Assembly (NCBI RefSeq): GCF_000485595.1
Contig: NW_014577271.1
Span: 187,699 to 208,796, forward strand
DNA length: 21,098 nucleotides
Source of the DNA: Priapulus caudatus
Lineage: Eukaryota > Priapulida > Priapulimorpha > Priapulimorphida > Priapulidae
Direction: 5' to 3'
This document shows positions 10,868 through 18,659 of this stretch, in pieces (position 1 is the first letter of the stretch; each line of letters begins with the position of its first letter). The translations under genes and the position numbers were made by a program. The notes under the pieces are model-generated. The model saw nothing but the letters and a program-made list of their open reading frames with translations. It ran no database searches and was not told where the DNA came from.

Positions 10868-11477
10868 CGGTGATGACATTTATCGGGTACCTCTTTGTTC
10901 ACTAGTATACTTATTTAATTTGTTATTTAATTGCGAAACCCACGTTTAGGAAATACCTGATAGATTGTTTATTGCTGTAGGCCTACTGGTGTTACGTAAT
11001 TTTTAACCTAATATTAGACTCTAACATGCCACTATGAGGATATACACGAGGATATTCTTTTTCCGAGCAGCATATGGCGACATTGAGCTAACACAACACT
11101 CTACGGCAAGACGAACAGATTCTCGAAGAAGTATCGGCAGCATCTATCAGTTGGATTGATAGTTAACCATCTTCTACACAACCATTAACAGGATATTATT
11201 CTCTAACCAGCAGTAAGCCAATGTAATAATAAACTCCCACGAGGTAGCCTTTTAAAACATTACAAGCATTACAACCAATCGGAAGTAGAGCCAGAATTTT
11301 GAATGGCGAGGGAGGGCTCGGTTGGGGGTTGACAGACACTTCGGAGAAATTTCTCCTTAGTCAATATTAAAAACAGAAGTATGGACAAAACGGGGGAACG
11401 GAGGGCTTGTAGAAATCTGTTAGAAAAATCTATATTCGAAGATATGAGCAGACGGATCCGGAAAAATAGTAACAGAA
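10868..11477. other. Non-coding stretch, nothing recognised
   Basis: No gene recognised. The frames at 11269-11481 (-) and 11381-11656 (+) run into simple repeat and are not credible genes. Confidence 0.45.
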
Positions 11478-11520
11478 GCATTAGTCACACAGAATTGGTC
11501 ACAGGAAAATTAGTTATAGA
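11478..11520 (-). repeat. Degenerate 16-bp minisatellite, reverse copy
   Basis: On the minus strand it reads TAACTAATTTTCCT, then GTGACCAATTCTGTGT, then GACTAATG. These are two to three units of a repeat near GTGACCAATTTTCCT. It lies about 30-40 bp from the polypyrimidine (minus-strand) block at 11550-11770, in the same relative order as the copies at 13293 and 14820. Confidence 0.55.
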
Positions 11521-11549
11521 TAGTAAAACAACTCGGTTCACTGCCACAA

Positions 11550-11598
11550 AGAGAAAAGCGAGGAGCAGAGGAGGAGGAGAACAAGGGGTAGAAGAGAA

Positions 11599-11634
<36 letters not shown>

Positions 11635-11770
11635 CGCGCGCGCGCGGGGAGAATAGGGGTAAATTAATGTGGAGAAGAGCAAGAGAGAAGGACGTGGAAG
11701 AGAAGGAGAAACGAACGAGGCAGGGAAGGGGGGAGTAGAGACTACAGAGAACGAAGGAGGAGCTTGATGA
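11550..11770. repeat. Purine-rich block
   Basis: AG-rich words on the + strand (GAGAAAG, GGAGGAGG, AGAAGGAG). It contains a (GA)n tract and a (CG)n run. Arg/Glu- or Ser/Leu-rich peptides from it are artefacts. Confidence 0.85.
11609..11646 (+). repeat. (GA)n-(CG)n composite
   Basis: About 13 GA units pass directly into six CG units (GAGAGCGCGCGCGCGCGG). A triplex-prone tract thus abuts a Z-DNA-prone tract. Confidence 0.92.
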
Positions 11771-12100
11771 GGTGATAAAAGGATATAACAATAGTGTAGC
11801 TTTTGCCTCTTCTCTCCGTAGTTGTGAATTGCCCGGTGTCGTCTTGCATAAGTCAGCCAGGATGGCGATGTTAGAGGCGAATGTGGAGATCTAGTAGGCG
11901 ACGTCTAGTAGCTGTGTACTTATTTTACCACGAGTGATTTTTGCAGCTTTTCCATAGACAAACACCGCTATTACGTGAAAATATATGTCTGATTATCCAT
12001 GTAATTCCCTCTTACTCGGGGGATCAAGGCCGGCGATCAAGGGATCCGGAGAAGTGATCACAAATCGTAAAACCCGTTTTTTACCACAGACAGGAGACGC
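11771..12100. other. Non-coding stretch, nothing recognised
   Basis: A short spacer between two purine-rich blocks. GTGATCACAAATCG and AAAACCCGTTTTTTACCAC near 12054-12087 are weak candidates for decayed minisatellite units. Confidence 0.4.
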
Positions 12101-12552
12101 AAGGGGGGGGGCAAAAAATGAAAGTGCACAGAAGGCGTAGGAGGGTGGGAGGATCAGAGAGAGAGAGAGGGGGAGAAGGATGTGATAAATTGAGGTAGGG
12201 GAAAGCAAGAGAGAAGTATGGGGAAAGGAATGCGGGCGAAGGAAGCAGGCAGAAGGGGAAGGAGGAGGAAGAGGAAGAGGAAGAGGAGGAGGAGGAGGAG
12301 GAGGAGGAGGAGGAGGCGGTAGATGAGGAGGAGACATAGGAGGTAAAAGAGTAGATGTAGAGAGTCGTGGTTGATGAGCGGGAGTACCTATAGAAGGAGA
12401 ATGAGGTGAAGATAGAGGTTAACGAGGCGGAGGAGGTGGGAGAGGAGAAAGATCCGAAGGAGGAAGGAGGAACTGGTGGAAAACAGAAAAGTGAGGCTAA
12501 GAACGAAGGTGAGGGGATAAAGTATGGGGAAGAGGGGTGGTATAAAGGAGGA
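12101..12552. repeat. Purine-rich block
   Basis: About 450 bp, mainly A and G on the + strand. It starts with a G9 run (12103-12111) and includes (GA)n at about 12156-12170 and a pure GAG array at 12283-12316. Pro/Ser-rich open frames on the minus strand follow from the composition. Confidence 0.85.
12283..12316 (+). repeat. (GAG)11 microsatellite
   Basis: About eleven GAG/GGA units inside the purine-rich block. Confidence 0.92.
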
Positions 12553-12626
12553 AGCAATACTTCCTGACTTGGAGCAATCGAGACAGCCGATATCGCTTCA
12601 TAAATTTTGCGTTAAAATTGACAAAG

Positions 12627-12664
12627 TAGGCTGATTTTTCTTTGACATTTTCTATCCGCTAGGA
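12627..12664 (+). repeat. Flank motif shared with 2233-2269
   Basis: TTTTTCTTTGACATTTTCTA followed by CCGCTAGGA matches the flank of the first purine block with scattered substitutions. See 2233-2269. Confidence 0.5.
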
Positions 12665-12767
12665 ACAACAAAACAGCTGGAGTATCATGGACACGGATAA
12701 CCTGCAATCACAAACACCGCAACGGCGGAAACCCGTTCGAAAAAAACTCGTTAGCATAGAAAGCTGG

Positions 12768-12812
12768 GAGTGGTCGCTGCCACGTGGCATAGATTTTTCG
12801 TGGATAACGGCA
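12768..12812 (+). mobile_element. Relic of the foldback element
   Basis: GAGTGGTCGCTGCC matches GAGTGGTCGTTGCC at 1050-1063 (13 of 14). The following GTGGCATAGATTTTTCGTGG parallels TTGGCCATTTTTGTGG of the same element. It has no intact terminal repeat, so it is a decayed or partial copy. Confidence 0.45.
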
Positions 12813-12870
12813 AAGCTCCCCATACGAAGGGTCTGATCACAACTTAAAAAACAACACCTTAGTCATTTGG

Positions 12871-13256
12871 CACTCCCCTATCCCTCCCTCTATCTTCACC
12901 TCCAGCCATCTTCTTGTACCTCCTGCTCAATGTTTCCTTCTTCTCGTCTGCCGTCTTCTCTTTTCCTTGCCTCCTCTCTCTTTCTCTACCTTCTCCTATA
13001 CATTTCCACCTCCAATATCTCATTTCGCCTCCTCTACCGCCTCCGTCCTGCACAACTTCTCCCCTTTTTCCTCTACCACCCTTCTCCTCCCTCTTCCACC
13101 GCCTTCTTCCTTCCCATCCATCCCTCTTCGCCGCCTTCGCTCTCCTTTTCCTCCATATCTTATTATTTTGCTATCAACTACCTCAATTTACCACATACCC
13201 CTTTTCATACCCTTCCTGCCTCAATTCCTCTGTTCCTCCTCATTTACTCCTCCTGA
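12871..13256. repeat. Pyrimidine-rich block
   Basis: Nearly 390 bp of C/T-rich sequence on the + strand (CCTCCTC, TTCTTCC and CTCTTTC words). All three plus frames stay open because stop codons need purines, so the Ser/Pro/Leu/Phe-rich frames here are not genes. The minisatellite at 13293-13340 follows after about 37 bp. Confidence 0.85.
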
Positions 13257-13292
13257 TTACTTTTCGCAGTAGTAACCCGACGTTTACTATTC

Positions 13293-13340
13293 GTGATCTA
13301 TTTTCCTGTGACATATTTTTCGTGTGACCAATTTTCCTTT
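13293..13340 (+). repeat. Degenerate 16-bp minisatellite, three units
   Basis: GTGATCTATTTTCCT, then GTGACATATTTTTCGT, then GTGACCAATTTTCCTTT. The consensus is about GTGACCAATTTTCCT with 15-17 bp spacing. It sits between a pyrimidine-rich block on its left and a purine-rich block on its right. Confidence 0.65.
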
Positions 13341-13367
13341 ATTGCAACCATTCCTCACAACGATGTA

Positions 13368-13632
13368 CAAGAGGGAGAGGACGAGGGAGGTGATAGCGAG
13401 GGACGAGGAAATACAGGAGGGGAGAATGTGGAGAAAGAGAAAGCAGACAGATGAAGTGGTAATGAGAAAATGAAAAGTAGGGTACAATGTAAACGAGGGG
13501 AGTGTGGAAGTAGGGAAGGAGGAAGACGTAGAGGTGTAGGAGAGAACCTGGAGAGGGGGACCGTAGATGAGGAAGAGGCAGAGGAAGAGGAGGAAAAAGG
13601 AGAAGGGGAGAAAGACGGTAGAAGAGGGGAAT
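13368..13632. repeat. Purine-rich block
   Basis: G/A-rich words (GAGGGAGAGGA, GGAAGAGGAGGA). With the pyrimidine-rich block at 12871-13256 it forms loosely complementary flanks around the minisatellite. The Pro/Ser-rich minus frames are artefacts. Confidence 0.85.
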
Positions 13633-13905
13633 AATGAAGCAAATTTGTATTTATGAAATTTTTATTTTTGTTAACCTTTGATGCTTTAATATATCAAAGG
13701 GAGAAAACGCCACGAAATCACGAAATTCCTCGTGCACGACGGCTAAGGTGCGCGGATTTAGGGCCTGATGTAATGAAGCGAAATCATTACGATATTTACA
13801 TTACGATTACAATGCCGCAGGGCAGGCACGGTTCTTGGCCACGTCTATTTTGAGGCTAGATGAGTGCTCAGATAAGCACCCCCCCCCTATCTAACTAAGG
13901 CACAG
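13633..13905. other. Non-coding stretch with short inverted repeats
   Basis: Contains GTAATGA/TCATTAC (13770-13776 and 13784-13790) and CGCCACGAAATCACGAAAT near 13711, which faintly recalls the minisatellite unit. A C8 run lies near 13879-13887. No gene recognised. Confidence 0.45.
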
Positions 13906-14447
13906 TGTCGCCAAGCTGGCATCGTAAATAAGACATTAAGGTAATCATTAGTCCAAGCAAGGAACGTAGAACTGCATAGAACAAAGAGGACCCTTCCCCC
14001 TCTTGTTGAGAATGGCGACAGTGGTCAATATGACCACTAGGAGACATACTTGGAGACATCACGTGGTGTCCGAAACGTAGCATAAATAGCAAGCTTTTCT
14101 AACAGAGAGGCAGAAGTCACTCGAGGGTCGATATGTGAGTATGGTTGGGCAGGGCTTGGTCAGCGCATGTCTTGCATGTTTTTCTTGTATATGTTCGTAG
14201 TTAGGTCTTACCGTATTCGTGTTACAGTATGCGTCTTAAACGTATGTCTTAAAACTTCTTTTAAGACTGGTACTTGTATGTGCGTGTGTAAACTCCTTTT
14301 AGAGATCTTGCATTACATATGTAACTAATAACTTGTCTCTGTAAGTTTGTGTAAGAATTAAATAGACATTTGTTTGCACGTTATACTTTCGTGTCGGTCT
14401 ACTATCTCGTGCCTACCTCAGGGTACATAATTACCCGCACCAAGTTA
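13906..14447 (+). mobile_element. Possible solo LTR or Penelope-like remnant
   Basis: A stem (GACATC, ACGT, GGTGTC at 14055-14070) is followed directly by CGAAACGTAG and CATAAATAG (14081-14089). An ATTAAATA polyadenylation-like word lies at 14357-14364, followed by T/G-rich DNA (CTTTCGTGTCGGTCT). TG at 13906 and CA near 14447 are tentative borders. This promoter-like then polyA-like order fits an LTR. The stem plus CGAAACG also recalls the 3' part of hammerhead-type motifs in Penelope-like elements, but the CTGATGA core is missing. No target-site duplication or internal coding region was found, so either reading is weak. Confidence 0.3.
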
Positions 14448-14720
14448 GAACATGGGCGTACACTATACATCGACACGAGCCACACGAGAGTACAGATATG
14501 TACGAATCATTTCATCATTACACTGATCATTAGTTAAACAATACCCTGGCTTATTTAAATAACACTAAGGTCACGTTGGTGTGTGTGCAAATTCATTGTT
14601 GCAAACTGGTCAGCCAACCCAATCGGTAGTCTCTCGTGGCTGTATGGCCTGGTACGGGACGAGGTACACGAGGGTGACACCATGAGTTACCGCACCGTGT
14701 GACACCAACCATAGTGACGC
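14448..14720. other. Non-coding stretch, nothing recognised
   Basis: No gene or repeat identified. Confidence 0.4.
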
Positions 14721-14790
14721 CGCTGCTCTCGCTCTCTCTTTATTTCCTTCTTGCCCCACTTAATTTTTCTATGCTCCTTGTTCCATCTTT
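14721..14790. repeat. Pyrimidine-rich block (short)
   Basis: CTGCTCTCGCTCTCTCTTT followed by TTCCTTCTTGCCCCA and T-rich words. It is shorter and more decayed than the others. It precedes the longest minisatellite copy. Confidence 0.55.
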
Positions 14791-14819
14791 AATATTAAAC
14801 AGACGTCTGTTTACCAGTT

Positions 14820-14945
14820 GCGACCAATTTTCCCGTGTGATAAAGTTTTCGCGTGATCAAATTTTCGACGACGATACGTTTTCATTTGACCATTTACTTG
14901 GACTATTAATTTTCTCATTTTCCTGCGACAAATTTTTCCACACCC
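14820..14945 (+). repeat. Degenerate 16-bp minisatellite, longest copy
   Basis: Units include GCGACCAATTTTCCCGT, GTGATAAAGTTTTCGC and GTGATCAAATTTTCGAC, then more decayed GATACGTTTTCATT and GCGACAAATTTTTCCAC. About seven units at roughly 16-18 bp spacing. The same motif occurs at 13293-13340 and, inverted, at 11478-11520. Confidence 0.6.
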
Positions 14946-15535
14946 GACAATAACCTCCCGGCGAAACGGCACCCATGCTTGGTATGTTATCTGCATGAAA
15001 GATGTTGCACTCGCCAGCGAATGATGCTGTAATAAACTTGGACATGAGTTCTACCGAACTATGGTGTCTGCCGCGCATACATCCCGATTAGCCTAGCTCC
15101 TTCGATTTTTGCGACTTGACAAACAATAAAACGTAAATATCCATCCGCATTCAATGATAAATTTAATATTCATTGTACATGCATACAGGTATTTATCTCC
15201 AGACTAACGTTTACCTAATATTTGCTGATCTCCAATTATTAATCTTTCAATACATTTTCCAATCAGTGTAGAAATGAGTAGCAAGAACCGAAGTCATAGT
15301 TCTTGTCTGGTTGTTTGATGCGCATCAAAGTTTAATAACTGAATGATTCAGTTTCATTCAATAACGCGTAGTTACTGGGTAATTGGCATTAGACGTTTTA
15401 TTTAACACGAAACCTGACTACTCACACCACAGTTAAGTGCAGTTAAATACGCTCGCATCCTATAGATTCAGCTGCCAGTGAACAGCGAAATAACAAGAAT
15501 GATAAAATTTCACATACTATACGCATTCGTACAGT
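14946..15535. other. Unique-looking non-coding stretch
   Basis: AT-rich in the middle. No gene, RNA or repeat recognised. Confidence 0.45.
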
Positions 15536-15539
15536 ATAC

Positions 15540-15780
15540 ACATATAGTATCGCATACGCATACGTATTCGTACACGCATGCGCGCGCATACATGCGTGCG
15601 TATCCGTACACGCATGCGCGCACACACACGCGTGCGGGCACGTACACGCATACGCGCTCATACACGCATGCGTGCACGTACACACGTGCGTGCACATACA
15701 CGCAATCGTGCACATCTATGTACGGCAGATACACTTACGTGGTCCGTACGCAGTGGAATGTACACGCATGCGCGGTGCAC
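15540..15780. repeat. Alternating purine-pyrimidine minisatellite
   Basis: About 240 bp of CA/TG/CG/TA steps with recurring words TACACGCATGCG, GCGTGC and CGTACAC at irregular 12-45 bp spacing. TACACGCATGCG or a close variant occurs near 15571, 15607, 15649, 15661 and 15760. The peptides read from either strand (Thr/His/Arg or Cys/Val) are repeat artefacts. The pattern favours Z-DNA and short palindromes such as GCATGC. Confidence 0.85.
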
Positions 15781-16290
15781 ATGAGGAGCTCGGCTGCACG
15801 AGAATGGACAAATCCGGTGCTAACCCATCCGATAGTCCAATGCCCTCGTGGCAACTCCGACAACCCGACTCTGTGACTCTGCGCGAGTCTTTGCGCCTGT
15901 GCTTGCGGTACCTCGGGTGTTATGCTAGAGAGAGTCGTGTTAGCTTCCTTGTCTGACTTGTAGTGTTGTTTTACAATAATCCGTGATTTCTGTCTGTGGG
16001 TTGGGCAGGATGTGCTTGAAGCCAAGGTAGGCTTAGCCAAGCACGCCGGAAGAATATCAGTTACTCGTCGAAGAACGATTTATGAATAAACGCAATCGCT
16101 CGTCAACTGTAGCGCTGCTTTATTTGCTAGTTAATATGGATGATAATAATTACGTAACATATTCATGTCAAAGCCGGTAGCGACGGGGACAATGACTGTG
16201 ATAGAAGCGATGTCATCGATAAGTGTAATTGTGCCCCCAATATACTACAGATATAATTCTTAAAATTTATATCACATATGTAAATAAATT
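15781..16290. other. Non-coding stretch, nothing recognised
   Basis: No gene or repeat recognised. Frames here overlap on both strands without a conserved motif. Confidence 0.45.
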
Positions 16291-16295
16291 AGAGT

Positions 16296-16345
16296 TACTC
16301 CATGTATACTCCATGTATAACATGTATAACATGTATAACATCAAG
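16296..16345 (+). repeat. ATACTCCATGT / ATAACATGT tandem repeat
   Basis: ACTCCATGTAT occurs twice, then ATAACATGT about three times. A diverged ATGCTCCATGTATG lies near 16363. This is a young, irregular short tandem repeat. Confidence 0.75.
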
Positions 16346-16389
16346 ATAACATGTATCCGAGTATGCTCCATGTATGAATAAATGTATGT

Positions 16390-16827
16390 ATACGTGTACA
16401 TGATGCAACTAACAAAGTTGCAGTCATCTTCGCAGCATCGATTATATGGGTGCGGCAGTGACAGACGTGCGTTAACTAAAAGTACGGTAAACCTTCACCA
16501 TCTGGTATGGAATGGTAAAATATCCCGAGAACACTACAACAAGATTTTCTCTTATCAAGTATCTCGTGTTCAATCATTAATAGCATGTTTTACATTTATC
16601 TACGAATCCAAATAGCACAAAACGGCGGAAAACTGCGAATTCGATTAATAAATAGCTGACGTCATACATGCGATAAAAACCGAGCAGCAATGGAGATGTG
16701 ATAGGAATGATAGACAGACATTGTGATGTGATATTTATTGAATAATCACATGGTGTTCACGTGTATTTCTCTGACTGGGGGGTTCGACGTCTAGAATAGA
16801 GAGCCATCGAGCAGCAAGCTCCAAGCT
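16390..16827. other. Non-coding stretch, nothing recognised
   Basis: No gene recognised. The 77-codon frame at 16382-16615 has no motif I know. Confidence 0.4.
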
Positions 16828-16883
16828 TCTGAATTACTGTAACTATACTACTAGTCAGGTCTGAATTACTGTAACTATACTAC
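16828..16883 (+). repeat. 24-bp direct repeat
   Basis: Exactly the same 24 bp (TCTGAATTACTGTAACTATA then CTAC) occurs at 16828-16851 and 16860-16883, separated by 8 bp. It is a local duplication with a 32-bp period. Confidence 0.92.
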
Positions 16884-16889
16884 CTTATA

Positions 16890-17640
16890 TACCATCGAAT
16901 TGAATATATATAACTAGCAAACGCGCATAATGTGTTGATCTCAGAGTTATGGAACACAGGATATATGCGTATACATAACCACGCGAATGTTGTGGACATG
17001 ATAATTTTGTCACTATAGATGATCAGCCGGAATAGATTGATAACATTGCCAATAGCATTGCATGTCTTACTGTCGCTTGCTGGTCGTTCGATGAACGTTC
17101 TAGTCCATCTATATATTTCCATTATACATACAATAAAAAAAGTGACGTAAAATGGCGGACGATAATTTACAGTAAAAATTTAAATATCGCAAAATACCTT
17201 TATTGTAATGAAGAGTCACCACCACGATCACATGCGTCAACGAGAAACAGGTCCAAACGTTAACCGCATTTATCATTAGTTAAGTAGATGATAAAACAAT
17301 ATAATCGTAAGATATGAAGTGTTTAATTACGTCAGGGTAAAAGTCATTAACTGTATATACCTACCGATAATATTGTATCAAGAGCCAGATCAGTCACGTA
17401 CCAAAGAACGTATGTACCAAAAAGCTCATTAAACTATTTAATCAATAAAATACAGCAGATAAGGAGCCTAATTACCCGTCTACGTAATGAATGTGTTGCA
17501 TTAGGTAATATCACGCATATCATAATCAATTCGATAATTACGTAACCTAACGATATATACACGTCCGATTAAACCCGCTACATCATCGAAATGCCAATAA
17601 ACATCTTTAACAGTGAGATTATTATATATAATGAACAATG
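16890..17640. other. AT-rich non-coding stretch
   Basis: No gene or repeat family recognised. Low GC with many ATAAT/TATAC words. Confidence 0.45.
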
Positions 17641-17650
17641 CACGTTTTCG

Positions 17651-18238
17651 TTAATGTCTGATAAGGCACGTTTTACTATATTTCTTCACATGTAGCGACA
17701 TTTCTTCACATTTGCGAAACTTATTAGTAAGAGAAATATTTGCCCACGTGCTAGCGTCATTATGTTGATGAGTATGCAAAACGCACGTGTATAATGCAAT
17801 TACGTAACTGCGGTCCATAATTAAGTGCTGATAACTGTGTGAAACTGTGTAATTGCCTCGAAATTGTGTGACTTGTTGGTTTTTGTAAATGCTCTCAGTC
17901 TCATCAATATAGCTTTGCAGTACATAAACTCGTTTATTTTTATTCTTTATATTGCAATTTTTATTTAACACAAACTTAAAGGCGATATTAGAATCGAAAA
18001 GTTCCTGAGTGCGAATATTGCAGTATATCTGCTCTACCCACTCCAATTTTCTGATCAATTTTAATACCGATCTCCATAAATCGTTTAACCCATCATTCAA
18101 TTGTGTCCTATCTATAATTTTCCAAACAACTGACGTTTTGAACTGGCAGTTAGCCATGTAGAAACGATGCATATGAAAGACGATTCTATATGTTAGAATA
18201 TATTTATATTCATAATCTAACCTATGAAGAAAGTACAA
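17651..18238 (-). CDS. Unrecognised 195-codon open frame (doubtful)
   Basis: This is the longest frame that is not simple repeat. It opens at a TTG, and the first in-frame ATG is about residue 23 (MHRFYMANCQF), leaving about 170 codons. In DNA this AT-rich a frame this long without a stop is uncommon but not impossible by chance. The amino acids are mixed, not low-complexity, with a possible helical segment (LNDGLNDLWRSVLKLIRKL), a Lys/Asn-rich stretch near the middle and no Cys/His or catalytic motif I recognise. It has no signal peptide or obvious membrane segment. The 5' end lies in the 61-bp tandem repeat at 18190, and the 3' end runs into a possible Tc1/mariner-like terminus, both of which weaken a gene reading. 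It could be a fragment of an exon, a decayed transposon frame or chance. No splice sites or promoter are evident. Confidence 0.2.
   Translation of the reverse strand: MYFLHRLDYEYKYILTYRIVFHMHRFYMANCQFKTSVVWKIIDRTQLNDGLNDLWRSVLKLIRKLEWVEQIYCNIRTQELFDSNIAFKFVLNKNCNIKNKNKRVYVLQSYIDETESIYKNQQVTQFRGNYTVSHSYQHLIMDRSYVIALYTCVLHTHQHNDASTWANISLTNKFRKCEEMSLHVKKYSKTCLIRH
17680..17711 (+). repeat. Short direct repeat, 20-bp period
   Basis: ATTTCTTCACAT occurs at 17680-17691 and again at 17700-17711. Confidence 0.75.
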
Positions 18239-18389
18239 TCAATATTATGTATGTTAGACTATATTTATATACATAATCCAACCTATGGAGAAAATACAAT
18301 CAATATTATCATATTATGTATTATATATATATGTTAGAATATATTTATATACATAATCTAACCTATGAAGACAATACAATCAATATATG
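18190..18389 (+). repeat. 61-bp AT-rich tandem repeat, three copies
   Basis: Copies begin with ATGTTAGA at 18190, 18251 and 18331. The first two abut, and the third follows about 20 bp of extra TATTATATAT. Each ends near TACAATCAATATTAT. Within a unit GTTAGA and TCTAAC (TCCAAC in copy 2) form an inverted pair around a TATATTTATA core, so each unit can fold back. Copies differ by only a few bases. Confidence 0.9.
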
Positions 18390-18596
18390 TGAATGGGTGC
18401 TTGGCGCCCCATACGCTATACGATTTTTGACTAAATATACGAGTAAATGGCAAGATGTGATGGTATGCTGAAATCTTCTTTAAGTGCTTACCCGGAAATG
18501 ACGGCAGTGATGATCTGTACACGTTTCCGTCCGCGCACGTGCACAGGGTCATATATGCGAATACTGTCAAGTTCTCCCGATGGCACATAAAATGTT

Positions 18597-18654
18597 TTAA
18601 GAAGCGCTTCACTTCTTTCAAAGATTTAAGAAGCGCTTTACTTCTTTCAAAGAG
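18597..18654 (+). repeat. 29-bp tandem duplication
   Basis: TTAAGAAGCGCTTCACTTCT with its tail TTCAAAGAT (18597-18625) is repeated at 18626-18654 with two differences. AAGCGCTT inside each unit is a perfect 8-bp palindrome. Confidence 0.92.
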
Positions 18655-18659
18655 AATGT

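Noticed and set aside
12867-13327. Three parallel plus frames of 101-137 codons
   Set aside because: Pyrimidine-rich DNA lacks stop codons in every frame, so open frames are expected without coding.
13855-13887. Possible hammerhead core (CTAGATGAGTGCTCAGATA)
   Set aside because: Stem II (GTGCT/AGCAC) is present, but the core has an extra base (CTAGATGA) and the required GAAA is replaced by a C run.
15443-15956. Cys/His/Thr-rich frames on both strands
   Set aside because: They read through the alternating CA/CG/TA minisatellite.
16770-16800. GGTTCGACGTC as a tRNA B-box
   Set aside because: It lacks the final CC of the B-box consensus, and there is no A-box or cloverleaf around it.
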